Below are positions 1-12,711 of a DNA stretch of 64,000 nucleotides, one piece after another. The stretch comes from Thamnidium elegans (Eukaryota; Mucoromycota; Mucoromycetes; Mucorales; Mucoraceae): assembly GCA_025201345.1 (NCBI GenBank), contig JAIXMG010000035.1, positions 310,001 to 374,000 on the forward strand. Direction: 5' to 3'. Below the pieces are notes generated by a model that had not been told where the DNA came from, ran no database searches, and saw only the letters and a list, made by a program, of their open reading frames with translations. Numbering within the stretch: position 1 is the first letter of the stretch; every line of letters begins with the position of its first letter. The translations under genes were made by a program, and so were the position numbers.

Positions 1-561
1 TTTGTTCTTCGTATAAGCCTTACATATTCACAAAACGCACATACAAAAAAAAATAACATGTATTGACCCTTTTTAAACTCTTTTTTTTTTTTTTTTTTTT
101 TTATATATATCTTTTTTTTTTTATCTTTTTTTTTTTTTTTTTTTTTTTTCGTATACTATGCTTGAAATTTGTTCTTTTGTTCTTGTTTAGATATTTTTTT
201 TTTAAAAAAAAAACTGATGTAATAATAATAATAAAATGGTTATTCGTTTTACATTCCTCCAAGTTTTTTTATTTATTTATGTAAAGAGGTATCCCCTTGA
301 CGTGATATAATGCGGTTCAAGTATGCGAAGAAACAAGTTTTTCAATGTTTGATAATGACCATCTAATAATAAAAAAAAAAAGTGTACATTGTTACACAAT
401 CTCATGATGATTTACAAAGGGACTCATGGTTTATTATATCGTTTGAATGTTACTATATTTACGGGGAAATTTTCTGTATTCAACACAATGAAGTCTTAAA
501 AAAAAGACATATAAAAGGTGTGAAGCAAGATGTAATTGTATATTTTAACAAATCTTTAAAT
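1..561. other. AT-rich low-complexity stretch
   Basis: This stretch is dominated by poly-T runs (about 80-150) and poly-A runs. The only long open frames here are Phe/Lys homopolymer translations. I see no convincing gene, only the possible upstream part of the small ORF that follows. Confidence 0.6.
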
Positions 562-705
562 ATGGTCTCTATCAAGGCACAAGAACAAAAAACAAGACGC
601 TATTCTTTCGGGTCAATGCCTGTCAAGAGAGTGGTTGATCCAGATGAGGACCGCAAGCGTGGTGTATCCATGCCTCATTACGCCGATAAAAAAGGGCGTT
701 TTTAA
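562..705 (+). CDS. Small hypothetical protein (47 aa) or last exon of a small gene
   Basis: The frame opens at an ATG at 562 and ends with TAA at 705. The 47-residue product is charged and not low-complexity: an RRYSFGSMP segment, then VVDPDEDRKRG and a basic C-terminus ending KKGRF. Codon use looks more gene-like than the surrounding homopolymers, and the frame stays open upstream to about 382. An upstream exon joined at an AG just 5' (for example the AG near 576) is therefore possible. The product lies tail-to-tail with the OPT transporter. I do not recognise the family and assign no function. Confidence 0.35.
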   Translation: MVSIKAQEQKTRRYSFGSMPVKRVVDPDEDRKRGVSMPHYADKKGRF

Positions 706-878
706 CTATTTGCAGTAAAGTTTCTATTATCTAAATTAATAAAAATATTGTTATTGCAGAAAAAAAAAAAAATATATATATATATGAGATTATTTTTATT
801 AAGGGTTAAGTAGATTATTTGGGGGGGGGGAAAAAAAAATTATAGTAAATAATGTTGGAATATTGTTTTAAAAGTACT

Positions 879-2341
879 TTATGGACAAATTGCATCAAGT
901 CCATCAAAGACACAAGTACCAGTAACAACATTAGCTTTCACACCAGCAATCTTGAGAACAGCTTGAGCGATAGCAGAGATACCTTGACCAGCAATCAAAC
1001 CACCAGCAGCACTGAACATAAGATTTTCATGAGCACTAGGGTTGATTCTCTTCCAGATCTTACCGCCGAGCCAACCAAGGAACATGGAGAAAGGGACTTC
1101 GGGTTGAGGGTTGATCATAGAGATACCGACAGCACTGATAGAGGGGAAATACTTGTGATACTTGGCAGGGACGAAGAAGTGACGCGTAAGAGGTAATACA
1201 ACGGCAAGAATAGCACAGATAATAGTACAAATAATGGAACCCTTGGAAAGAGGATCAGAAGCACCAGTTAAAAGTTTGGTTACTTCGGTCCATGCAGTGA
1301 CAGCAACTAAACCAAACTCACAATCAGAGGCATCGATTTTGGGATCGATAATACAAGGATAAGCATCGGCAAAGAGAATGAAGAGACCGACGGCAATAGC
1401 AATAGCAAAGAAAGAAGCGACAAATTGAGCCAAGAATTGAGAACGAGGAGAGGCACCGACGAGTTGACCGGTCTTTAAATCGCCGACCATATCAACAGCT
1501 TGAGAAGCAGCAGAAGCAGAGATGTTACCAGCCATCAAGTTATTCTTCATGACTTGATCTAAAGTATCAGCGGGCATTTTGGCAAAGACCAATTGAGACA
1601 TTTTACCGATGGAGCCAACGGGGTTAATATCCGTCTCACCACTGGCTTGGATACCAACAAATGAAAGAATGAAACCAAGGAGGACGGCAATGATAGATTG
1701 GTAGACAGGCATATGGAAGTATTCACCCATAATAGCACAGGTAAAGATAATGGAGAGGAAGGTGCCACCGGCCCACCACCAGGTAGGTACCAATTGGTCT
1801 CGGGTAAAGATCTCTTCTTCGTCAAGAGTAGAGTTATAACGGTTGTTTTGCTCTTCGGTCAAAGTGGTACGGAGTACAACACGACGGAAGTAGTTCACAC
1901 CACGCATAAAGATTAAACCAATCTCGATAGCACCGCCCTTAGCACCACGCCAGAGTGAGTCGTAATGGATAAAGAGTTCGGTGAAGGCAGTGATGGTCAT
2001 AAGGGCGATACCGGGCCATAAGAAGAATCGGTTCGTAGTATCACCAAGTGCGGTGAAACCAAAGGGAGCAACAAAAGTACCGTTGGCTACAAGAAGTGGG
2101 CCAATAATACCGTAGATAACAATAGCAGAAACAAAGAAGGGAATCACAGTGCTGCCGGGAGTCATCAAACCGGCACCAAAGAAGGGGAAATCCCAACGGA
2201 AGTACCATTGCCAGACGGCATCAGCGTTGGCTAAAGGAGCATAGTTGGCAGCAGTACCGATATAATAAAGAATATGAACTATATATATATATAAATTTTA
2301 TAAGTTTAAATTTGTCCGCACTTTTTTTTTAATTCTTTTTC

Positions 2342-2376
<35 letters not shown>

Positions 2377-3156
2377 TACGAGTATCTAAGAAAGGAAGCC
2401 AGTAAGCAGCAAAAGCCCAAAGGAAAGAACCACCAAAGAAAATACCCATCCATTTAGCCTTTTTCATTGCGTTCTTTTCACCTTCGACGGTATCGTGAAG
2501 AGACAGGATGGTGATAGCGGAGGCACGAGGCGTAGGGAAAGTAAGGTCTTGCTTGACAACGAAATGAGATCGAAGAGGTACAGCAAAGAACAAACCGTAA
2601 AAGGCACAAGAGATGGTGAATAATAAAAGAGCAACAGCGTCTTCGCGAGGTGTGGTCATCAAACCAAGCTTATACATGGCAGGTACACCAGATACAAAAC
2701 CTGCTGAAAGACCGCCTGCAGTCGTTGCAGCTGATTGTGCAGAACAGTTTTCCTTGGGACCAAAGTACCCACCACCGAATCTAGGTGGAAGGGCTGTAGA
2801 GAGTGGTTTGAGAATGGCGAAAGAGAAAATGGCACCGAATAAAGAGGCACCGAATGTCCAACCGATCTTTAAACCAAGGTATGTGTTTGATGCGGCTAAC
2901 GTATCAAAAAAAAAAATTAGTTTTATTTTTTATTTTTTGTAGGCGCGTGTGTTTTACCAACTAAACAACCGAGCAAAGAACCAACAATAGCTGAACGCCA
3001 TGTAAAATGAAACTCTTCGCTTAATCTTGCAAGACGTGGTTCTTCATCGATAAGAACTTGACTATTAGTATCTCCTTCTGTATAATCTTTCTTTTCATTG
3101 TATGATGTAGTTGGAGAGTCCAACTCGAATTTTTCATTAACAACTTGAGTTGTCAT
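879..3156 (-). CDS. OPT-family oligopeptide/metal-chelate transporter
   Basis: Three exons, complement(879..2278, 2380..2895, 2958..3156), encode 704 aa. The start is the ATG at 3156. Both introns have GTAAG/GTAAAA donors and AG acceptors and keep frame. The protein has a short acidic cytosolic N-terminus (about 45 aa) followed by many hydrophobic segments typical of the 14-16-helix OPT family (PF03169). Recognisable family blocks are the start of the transporter domain (SNTYLGLKIGWTFGASLFG), the DLTFPTPRASA-type block near residue 160, and the C-terminal PQPEVPFSMFLGWLGG block. It resembles the YSL/YGL114W branch more than the long OPT1 branch. Such proteins import oligopeptides or metal chelates by proton coupling at the plasma or vacuolar membrane; the substrate cannot be read from sequence. 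Intron 2 carries a 30-nt T tract (A on the plus strand). Confidence 0.9.
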
Positions 3157-3809
3157 TGAATCTGCTTTTTTTTTTTTTTGGTATAAAAAAGAAAAAGGGA
3201 GAGGAGAAATATGAAGAATAAAAAAAAAAAAAAAAAAAAAAGATTAAATGGGTTTCTATTTATATGAGTTGTCATTTAATATTCTACAAGCCTTTGTACC
3301 ATGTGATTCATTAAGACCTTATTTTGCATTTAACCTTTCGCACGGTGTTAAAGTACTACGCTGGTCCAAATGATCGCGTGAAGGTTTGTCAAAAAAGGTA
3401 AAGTAGGGAAGTCAAATCACTTGCAAAAATTGACATCCTTACTTCTGTTTCAGGAAATTCTTTCTTAAAAAAGGTCGTTTCTTTATTTTGTATCATTTGC
3501 TCTTTTTTTTTTTTTTTTGGTATTGTACTTTCTTCTTATTAAGGATTAGTTGGAACAGATAATTGTAGAACGGACTTTTTTCTTCTTTTTTTTTCTTGGT
3601 TATATTCACTTTACAGTATAATATTCAAATCAACGTTATAATAAACAGGTTAATAATAATAATAATAATAAAAAATAGACAGTAAACAGTGTCAACTCAT
3701 CCTAATTGACAAAAAGGGAAGTTTTTTACTAAATAACACTTTTTTGCAAAAGTAATCTTTACTTCTTTTTCGGAAAGCGAAAAAATTGTGGCCTTCCTGC
3801 TGTTCTCTA

Positions 3810-3842
<33 letters not shown>

Positions 3843-4186
3843 CCTTGCGGTTTCTGTTTTTATTTGTTCACTGTATAATTGACATAATCATTTATACTGT
3901 ATGATTTTTTTCAAGCAAGATCATTAGTATACTCTTTTGGATCAAATCGAAAAAATAGGTTGTGTGTGTATACTCCGAATTTTGAAATTGGATAAAGTGT
4001 CACGAAAAAATCGATCAAAACTTTGATCTACTTCATTGGAGTTTTGTTTCTAATCTTTAGTAACACTAATATTTCCCAAGAATTTCGCAATAAACAAAAT
4101 AATATTTCTTTAATATTGCATTGCTTTTTAAAATGTTTGGGTACCCTGTTTCTTTATAAGTACGAAATTTTATACGGTCGAAATGT

Positions 4187-4229
<43 letters not shown>

Positions 4230-5540
4230 AATGAATTTTTGCATATTACCAGGTCAAAATGAGAAATCTTTGTACGACACTAAACCCAACTGATTCCAAC
4301 AGAAAAATTACTTGTTTCGTAATATATTATTAAGCGTACAGAAAAAAAAACCATGCATATTTCATGTTTTTAGAAGAAACTTGGTTTTCATTATCACCAG
4401 ACCTCTGAGTAAAAAAAATAATATACTACTACTTCTTCCGCAGTTTTTGCATGTATAACATTTTTTTGGTATAGATCTCTCTCTCTCTCTATCCTTTGAC
4501 ACATGATTACTATTTCCTTCCCCCCCCCCCCAAAAAAAAAGAGGGTCACAACACAAAAAAAAAAAGATAGCATTATAGTTACTCATAATTTACCAATACG
4601 AAAGAAACATGTGTAATTAATTTTACTTTTAAAAAAAGGGTGATGATGGTGCGTTATTTTGTATAATTAAAAAAAAGTATGGTACCAGTAAGATTTATAT
4701 CTTGGTTAAAACACTTTTTTTTTTAATCGTGAGATTGGAACTAAAATATTATCTAATTGTATTTGATATTATATTACGAGATTTTTTAATTTAAAACCTA
4801 TTTTTTTTTTTTTTTTTTTTTTTTTGCAGGGTACCAAAGTATCAACGAAGACGTGTTATAATAAATTTACTTTATTGCAAAAATATCTGATGTTTGAAAC
4901 GCTACTGTTGAACGAGCACAATAATTACCATTCATTAACTTTTTTTTTTTTTTTTTGTAAGACATTATCATATGAATTCATAAAAGATATAAAAGTAAAA
5001 TTATGATATATTGGTATAGTTGCACAATAAAGTTGGAGAATTCCTTATTCGTCTATCCAGGCGTTACAACTTTTTATCGAATCAGGAAACTTAGTCCAAA
5101 GAAAGGCTAAATATTATGGTTCCAGATCTTTTTTTTTTTTTTTTTTTGGTAAACAAGTTGTAAAACATTTCTTTGATTTCCTTTTCATATTTTACTTCTG
5201 CTTATTCTATTTTATTATAAAAGTAAAAATCGCATATATATGTATGTAATTCTGATAGAGTGCTGTTTTCTTAAAAAGTATGTTTATAGTAATTATTGCC
5301 CTTATTTGCAAAACGTTCCCATTGCATCTGTCAAATAAGGGTATTATCATAGCTTTAGGAATGCAACGTAAATTCACATCTTTTATCTCGTTTTTTTTTA
5401 AAAAAAAAAGTATACCTCTATTATAGCTTTTAATACAGTTATTACATTCAACAAGTATATTTCTGATGCCCTTTGCCGCTATCAAACATGTATATCATAT
5501 TTATAAAAGGGCACAGGAACAAATTCAAACGTGATTACCG

Positions 5541-5579
<39 letters not shown>

Positions 5580-6922
5580 AGAAGAGAGAGAACATTTGCT
5601 TAAAATAGATTAACGAATCCCTCAATATATACTCGGTAACAGTTATTTTTAAGAAAGTGGGTGTACATTGATAGTAGTGCCAACTTGGCGTACCTAATTA
5701 CAAATGTCTCGTTTACCCTTGTTAGGTTCTATTATCATTTCAAAATATGTACGTACGTTTCTATGAACAGATATCGTTTACTTCCCCCATTTTCTGGATC
5801 CAACTAACCTACAAGTAGTATGGTATGATTTTTTTTTTATCTATTTTTGTAAAGAGAGACTGTAATCTGAGCTGGTAAATGATATGTGAAACTTTTATTT
5901 GACGTTGCTCTTTTTTCATGCGGTAGGTTGCTATCTAAAATTAAAACGAAACTGATTGTATTAAATAGTTGATCTGCACAAGGTTTTTTGTTGTTGTGGC
6001 AGTAAAAAATCAGATTGTATACTTTTTAAGTTACTAAATGCATTACTGTCACACAACGATAATAATAATAAAAAAAAAAGACTCGCTAGTTACACGACAT
6101 ACTACACTCAAAAAATGCTACCTGACTGATTTTTATTAATTTCTCACACCTTACCTTCTTTTCTTTTTTAAAACCATTTAAAAATAAATTAAAATAAATT
6201 ACAACCTTTTGAATATTTTAATTGTGTTTCTTTTTTTTTTTAAAAAAAAAAAAAGAGAAGTATAATAAGCCGTGTTTATTTAACCAATTACCTATGCTGG
6301 ACGTAAAATAACAAATATTTGCTTGCTCAATTGATATCTAGACTTTATATATATTTAAAGAAAAATGACAGCTTACTGTAAAATAAAATAAACTCTATTA
6401 CATGTATCCTGATAATTGATTTTTATACGTAATATAAAGCGCTTCAAGAAAAAGTGATTCATTCTTATCGGTGTCACACAAACTATCAGCAGAAACTTGC
6501 CCTGGATTAATATACTTGATACTTTCTTACAAAAATGTAGGTATTTTATATGTACAAAAATAATCTGCTTGACAAAAAAAAAAGGGGGGGGGGGACCGCA
6601 ATAGTTTTCATTAAAATATAACAAAAAATTTTATTTGGTTAAAATGTGTTTCACCGCCGGAATGATTATGACACATACTACAGAGCAAGATGTGCCTGGT
6701 ATAGATTTTTGCTTTAATTGTGTAACGTTCACGTAATCAAAGTCTAATTGGGTAGAAATTAAGATGTTTGTACATATATTTTTTATTTTTACTTTAAACG
6801 ATTATACATGAGTGAAAGAAAGAAAGAAAAAAAAAGAATGAGTTTGCTTAAAGAAAGAGTGAAGGGGTAAAAAGGGGGGAGGGGCGTAATAATACAATAT
6901 GTTGAGTGTTATAAAGGAACTG
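3157..6922. other. 3.8-kb gene-poor AT-rich region
   Basis: No frame longer than about 90 codons looks like protein, and the open frames are Phe/Lys/Ile-rich homopolymer readings. The region holds poly-T and poly-A tracts up to about 36 nt (3810-3842, 4196-4228, 5540-5576), a (CTCTCT) run near 4480 and C/G homopolymers near 4520 and 6583. The first 700 bp would serve as OPT promoter and contain two similar blocks (see findings). I see no RNA gene. Confidence 0.6.
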
Positions 6923-8204
6923 TTACGAGTTTCTTTGAATACATTGAATATAAAGGTCTACATCAGCATCAGATAAGATATGATTAAAATCAAACGCGAT
7001 CTTTTTCTTAAGATCTAGACATAATTGGTCCAAATTGACATCAGGACAGTAACTCTTAACATCTTGATGTATTTCAAACATACGACGATTAGTACCTTTA
7101 GCACGATCCAATATAGCAATGATTTTTTTTCTGCAAGGCTTTTCATTTTCAGGAGCACACTTTAATAGATTCTCTTCATTTATAACAGACTTCATTTGCT
7201 CAGAAAATATAGGGTCTAATTGAGTACTGCTGTGAAAAGAAGACGGACTGTCGACACCGAATAAATCCATTTCATTACCAAACAATTGAGGCAGTGGTTC
7301 AGATTGGTTTAAGAAGTCATTCGTACGATAGTCAGATGTATTATTATTAGGTTTAGTATAGAACATATTGTCTGGAGCTAGGTCCTCAAAGGCAGTCATC
7401 ATAGGACTAGCGTCCATATAAGTTTCAGGCAAGGCTAAATTATCTTCTTCACCGGATAATGAACTTCCCATTGATAGCTGAGAATAAGGTGAGGTCGGTT
7501 GTGATTTATCCGAGATTTTTGTAGTGCTGCTGGATGGGAATTCAAATGTAAATTTGGCATCTTTCAAAATATAATTTTCCTGCTTTAATTTTTGGTTTTC
7601 TTTTTTAAGGCGTTGGTTCTCTAGTGAAAGTTGCTTCTCTCGTTTGTCAGTAGCTTGCTTCATTTGACGCATTTGCTCTTGCAGTTCACTAACAAATTGC
7701 TCTTTGCGTTCTCGGAATGCTCTTTGAGCCGCTCGATTTTGCGCTTTTCTTTTTAGTTTAGGGTCAGATGGTAAGACCTATATTTCATGTGTTAAGTAGG
7801 TTTCACTTTTTTTTTTTAAAAAATAAAATAAAAAGAACTTACTGTGACTTTAGCTAATGGTTTACGTCCTGGTTTCTTTGACTTCTTTATTGGGCCCTCA
7901 ACTAAAAAAAAAAAAAAAAAGATCAGATTAGTTTTTGATGTCAAAAAATTTATTTAAGAAGCCGACCGGGGCCATTCGGTATTTACCCGCTGCATTTATA
8001 GATTTGTTAGTATCACTATTCTTTGCTACAATAAAATTAAGAAAAAAAAAAAAAAAAGTCAATACGGTTTGAGATAAAGAAGTAAAAGTAATTACTTGTT
8101 CTGCTGGTCCTTCTTTTAGGCTTTGGCGCTGAATCACTACTCCAGTCCAATGAATCTTCTGAACCTATGCTTTCTGCGTAATTACGACGAGTTGAAGTTG
8201 TCAT
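6923..8204 (-). CDS. AP-1-like bZIP transcription factor (Yap1/Pap1 family)
   Basis: Four exons fit: complement(6923..7777, 7843..7901, 7987..8025, 8096..8204), 353 aa. The 39-nt exon 2 is in frame and could be skipped without a frameshift. The basic region sits at about residues 78-95 and has the fungal AP-1 hallmark NRAAQRAFRER (Q and F in the N-x2-A-Q-x2-F-R motif). A leucine-zipper coiled coil follows to about 145 (QLSLENQRLKKENQKLKQEN). The middle is Ser/Pro/Thr-rich. The C-terminal 90 residues form a Cys-containing PAP1-type domain with several Cys, including YCPDVNLDQLC and YIQC. In this family such cysteines sense oxidants and control nuclear export, so a role in oxidative-stress or drug-response transcription is inferred. 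The splice join places GRKPLAKVT directly before the basic domain, as expected. Confidence 0.88.
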
Positions 8205-8589
8205 GTTGTATATAAGAGTAGTATTAAAATACTGTAAAAGTAAAAAAAGAGGGGAGGAAAAAGAGTTTTAATTATAAAAAATAAAAAATAAAGAAAGGAA
8301 AACAGGAAAGAAAGTGAGGAAGGGAAAAAAAAAAGACGTTTATATTTATACAAACTTGGGGATTAGGCAGAAATCACTCTTTTCTCTGGTCATCAAATCA
8401 AAAACGTATAGTATTTGCTGAATAATCTAAATGGTCATTTGATTGGATAAATTAATCGCGGCAATCGTATATTTTAAAACGAGGGGGGGGGAATAAAGTT
8501 CTTGTGGTGTGTGTAGGGGGGGATATATATATGAATTTACAATGTTTAAAAAAAAGAGTTACTTTCAACTACTATTAGATTGATTATGA
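8205..8589. other. Intergenic spacer between bZIP gene and Ytp1-like gene
   Basis: This is about 385 bp of AT-rich sequence with A/G-rich runs. It would hold the bZIP promoter (minus strand) and the 3' end of the Ytp1-like gene. No coding or RNA feature is seen. Confidence 0.5.
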
Positions 8590-10642
8590 CTATAATATTG
8601 ATTTCATTAGACGACGCTCTTTACGTTTTCCACTTTCTGTTTTACGAACTGACCTTCTCTGATTATCCTCATTTAAACTATTCCTTCTCGCCTCAGTGGT
8701 TGAATATTCAGCTTGTTGAGGCAGTGTAGAAGACATGGATGAATATATCTTTTGATCAAATGAAGGAGAATTTGGAGCAGAAGAATCTATACTACCAGAG
8801 TAATACCCCACTGAAGAATTATTTGATCCCGATGATAACCACGAACGTCTAAAGTTTGAATCGGGCGGTGTAGTGACCTTTTGTAACTGAATGATCTCAT
8901 CTGGTAAAACACCTCCCACATTAAAATTAGATGAAGATCTGCCTCGGTTGTATGAAACCGGTGATTGAATTAATAAAGATCTACGTTTGGCTCTGTATTC
9001 GGATGGTCGGATAGTCTTTTCGGTTTCTTTTGGAGGCGGTGATTGCGGTGGTAAATGATGAATAGGTGATAGATTGGTTGGAGAAGTGGATAGAATATAG
9101 TCATGCTGTTGCTGTTGTGGCGGTGGTGACATTGGCATCATAATAGCACTTGTTGGCCAATCCCTACTAGTTTCATGTTCAAAATGATGAGGTAAATCAG
9201 TAGTATTGTCAAGTTCTAAATATTCGTATTGATGAATTGCATTATTAGCCTTTATGTTTTTGTAAATAGTACAGAGTCCAAACACATATGCAGACCACAG
9301 GAATGCAACAGCTAAAGTAATGTTGATATATGTAGACGGGTCTTGTATATAAATTTTCATATAGCGTATCCAACCAACATTCGCACCCAAAAATAAAATT
9401 CCTCCACAAATCGATAATAAACAAGTTAATAATCCCATAATTAAAGTAATAGTTGCAAATAGTAATTTATGTCTACATTTTGGTGTTTCCTTTGTAGATA
9501 TATCTTCTTCTTCTTCCTCTTCTTGTGTAGTTTCATGTTGAAACATTCGAAGTGGTAAATTATCAGCTGGTGATTTACGGAATATTATCTGAGTTAAACG
9601 TGCCACAGCTCCGATCATCAATATATAGCCAAGCATAGTGTGAACTTGTGCTGCATACGTATCATCCACTTGAGTTATGCCAGAAATAATAGCTATTTTT
9701 TTTTTTTTTTTTTTTTTTGTTAGTAAGAAATATAAGCTTTTCTTTTTCTTTTTCTTACCTCGACCAGTAAAGCAGAGAATCAAGGAGTTTATTATATTTC
9801 TTTCCCTTAAAGCTGGTATCCAAGTTTGTACACTCAAACTAATTGAAAAAATACCACCTGTAAACCATAATAAACCTAAATTAATTGCCCGCCATTCCGA
9901 TCCTAAAATAGGTGTGCCTAACAAGGTTTTTCAAGTTAGAAAGAGAGAAAGAGAGAAAGAAAAAAAAAGGGGGGGGGAGAGAGGGGAAGGACAATAAATA
10001 CTTACTGGCTAAAATAAGACTAATAAATCCCCAGAATGTGAGAATCACACCCTCGTAATACTCTGGAGTAGAAGGACGTGGTAATTTGATAATTGCCAGT
10101 AAATGTAAAAGTGATACAGTTCCATATATTATAAATCCAGTTCCCATGGCTACCGGCATTAAACACTGAGATTGTTGTTGGTTACAACTTTCGGTAAATA
10201 CCAAAGCAGCCAAAGTTAAATAACTAAAGGCAATAATCAAAATGATCCAACCCAGTGCTAGATCGACCCATTTTGGTATTTTGGATAATAATCGAGTTGG
10301 TAAGAGTGAATGTAAAGTTGTAAAGTTTTCAGAAATGTATTTGGATCGGTAGGTTACTAATATTGACTGTATGATGACAAGAAATAGTAATAAAAAGGCA
10401 AATACGTGTAATACAATAGACGCTGTATTCGTTTCTATTTGTTGTATAAAATAACCAGTGATAAATCCAATGGATGCGAAAAATAAGGATGCACTTGCTA
10501 TATAGACTTTTTGTCGGCGGATTTGGCGTGTTAGTAATAACGGGTAGCAACCGAGAAATGCAATAGCCATAGAAATATAATGTGTGATGACAACTGGTTG
10601 TTTGAATGGTACATGGGTAGAAAAAGAATAGATGGTTTCCAT
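8590..10642 (-). CDS. Ytp1-like integral membrane protein (DUF2427/Ytp1 domain)
   Basis: Three exons, complement(8590..9692, 9759..9917, 10006..10642), encode 632 aa starting at the ATG at 10642. The N-terminal about 400 residues contain roughly ten hydrophobic helices. The EYYEGVILTFWGFISLILA segment, continuing after splicing into TPILGSEWRAINLGLLWF, and the HTMLGYILMIGAVARL segment match the fungal Ytp1 architecture (DUF2427 followed by Ytp1 domain, related in fold to cytochrome b561/DOMON-type membrane proteins). An acidic EEEEEE loop follows. The C-terminal about 200 residues are a Ser/Pro/Gln-rich, probably cytosolic tail. The biochemical function of Ytp1 proteins is not established. 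Both intron junctions keep frame; intron 2 carries a 23-nt homopolymer. Confidence 0.85.
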
Positions 10643-10862
10643 TTTTTTTTTTTTTTTTTTTTTGAACTGAGGACTTTATAAATTGGAATAAAACATGTGA
10701 AGCACAAAAAGAAAAAGAAAAAAAGAAGAGAAAGAAAGAAAATAATAATAATAAAAATAAAAAAGGTTATATAAATTTAAAAAAGTCTTATTTTTTTTTT
10801 TTTTTGTGTTCTTATTATTTATTATTAATGCTATTTTTATATATATAAAAAAAACATACGCT

Positions 10863-11879
10863 CTAACCGATAATGAGTTTATCTTCTTGGAAATTATATT
10901 CTAATATAAACAAATGTTAGATTTAAATCCATTTATTTAATAATAATAATAACTTACCAGGAATTTCAAGGTTAAGAGGAGCAGGTCCTTGACGAATACG
11001 GCCAGAAATATCGTAATGAGAACCGTGACAAGGACAATACCATCCACCAAAGTCACCAGCTTCACCAATAGGTACACAACCCCTATTTTTTTTTAAAAAA
11101 AAAAAAAAAAATATCAATAACCTTACCCTTTTATACAGTTTTCTTTTTTCTTTTTTTTTTTACTTACAAATGGGTACAGACACCCAACATAACGAGCCAC
11201 TTGGGATCCTTAACTCTCTCAGCATCTTGTTGAGGATCACGTAATTCAGCAACGTTGACAGTGTTGGCTTCAGCAATCTCTGATTCAGTACGATGACGAA
11301 TGAAAACAGGCTTTCCTCTCCACTTGATTGTAACGTTCTTTCCTTCAGGGATAGAGGCTAATTCGACTTCGGCCTTAGCTAAAGCTAAAACATCAGCAGA
11401 AGCAGACATGTTGGATAAGAAATCGGTAACAGTAGCTTGGGCACCGGCAGCAGTCAACAAACCGGTAGAACCAATCATCATGTAAGCAAAGGTACGACTG
11501 GCTTCACCGCTGTTCTTGGTCTTCTTGTACTTGCTAAAGTCGGGAATAGAAGTAGTGTGGTTGCGACGTAATTGGAAATCGTTGAAAGGTCCAACTAATA
11601 TATGTAGATATTTAATTATTTATTTATTTTTTTACGAGTTAATTTTTTTTTTTTTTTTATATATATACCATTGACGCTAGATCTGTTAACTAAACCACCG
11701 TTTGATCTTTGCTTGATAGCGGAACCAAACAAAGGTTGAGCGGTGTGAGATTCATGGTGTTCGTCCTCAGATTTGTTGGAAGCGTGGAAAACTGTCTTTA
11801 AAGCGTTAACAGAAGCAGGTGCATTGGTGTAAGAACGGTTGACAATGGCAGACGCAAATGAGCGTGATAATGAAGCCAT
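10863..11879 (-). CDS. RIP1: Rieske iron-sulfur subunit of mitochondrial cytochrome bc1 complex
   Basis: Four exons, complement(10863..10900, 10958..11082, 11168..11594, 11669..11879), encode 266 aa. The N-terminus ([16 protein letters not shown]) is a basic mitochondrial presequence. A single membrane anchor follows near residues 100-130 ([21 protein letters not shown]). Both [2Fe-2S] ligand motifs are intact: CTHLGC is created exactly across the exon 2/3 junction, and CPCHGS follows about 15 residues later. The last exon encodes only the C-terminal [11 protein letters not shown]. The protein transfers electrons from ubiquinol to cytochrome c1 in complex III at the inner membrane. Ligand spacing and length match the family. 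Confidence 0.96.
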
Positions 11880-12711
11880 TTTGATTTTTTATATAAGGGG
11901 GGGGTTTATATAAAAAAGAGAGAGTGGGGAGAAGTGGGGGGTTTTTTTTTTTCAAAAAGGTGAAAGAAAAAACAAAAAAAAATGCACTTAGGGTACACCC
12001 TCGACAAAAAAAACACTCTTTTTTTCGCTTTTCAAATAGCGCATCCCTCCAATATCGCCGTTTGGATGACGTATTCTATACAGCACGTGATTAAAAGTGA
12101 AAAGGTTGATAGTTGTTTGCAATGGATTAAACTTTCAGTAGATTAGGATGTAGTATCGCTTCGATATTTGTCTTTTTAGATGGGTATATTCAATCGAATT
12201 CTACTAGCTAGAAAAGAAACAGTAGTTTTATGCATACCAGCAGTCTAATAATTCCCTTATTGGCATTTATAAAGGTCTTGTATGGTGATAAGGCAAAGTT
12301 ATTTACATTGTATTACTTGCCTTTTAGAAAAATGCTCTCATTCATATATATATATATATTCCAAGACTAACGTATAAAATAACAATATATATAGGCCTTT
12401 TTTTTATTTTTGTGTACCAAGTATTACTTTCTTGTGTTATCTATACTTACAGAATGGTTCTTTTTTGTGCTGGCATAATTTATTAGGACCAGTCTAGTAT
12501 TGAACCCAATATTTATTATTGAAGTCAAAATAGCTTTAGGTAAATGCCTTTATACCGCTTAGCAGCTCGGCAAATGGACAATCACTTCAAAAAGGAAAGC
12601 GGGTTACTCATTCTAGAGTTCTCAATTTGGTTTGTGTTACCTTTTTATTTTCTACAAGAAGCAAAAAAAAAAAAGGGCAGCCTGTGTGTCTTGTACTCTA
12701 TTTAAAATAAA
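11880..12711. promoter_or_regulatory. Divergent intergenic region upstream of RIP1
   Basis: This 830-bp spacer lies between RIP1 (-) and a small plus-strand gene. A telobox-like TTAGGGT at 11988 forms part of a palindrome (AGGGT-AC-ACCCT, 11990-12001) about 110 bp upstream of the RIP1 start. A CACGTG E-box lies near 12083. The rest is AT-rich with no coding potential. Confidence 0.4.

Noticed and set aside
63..284. Phe-rich open frame
   Set aside because: Pure translation of T tracts; no codon structure or homologous look.
852..1196. Plus-strand frame opposite the OPT 3' exon
   Set aside because: Antisense shadow of a clearly conserved membrane protein exon.
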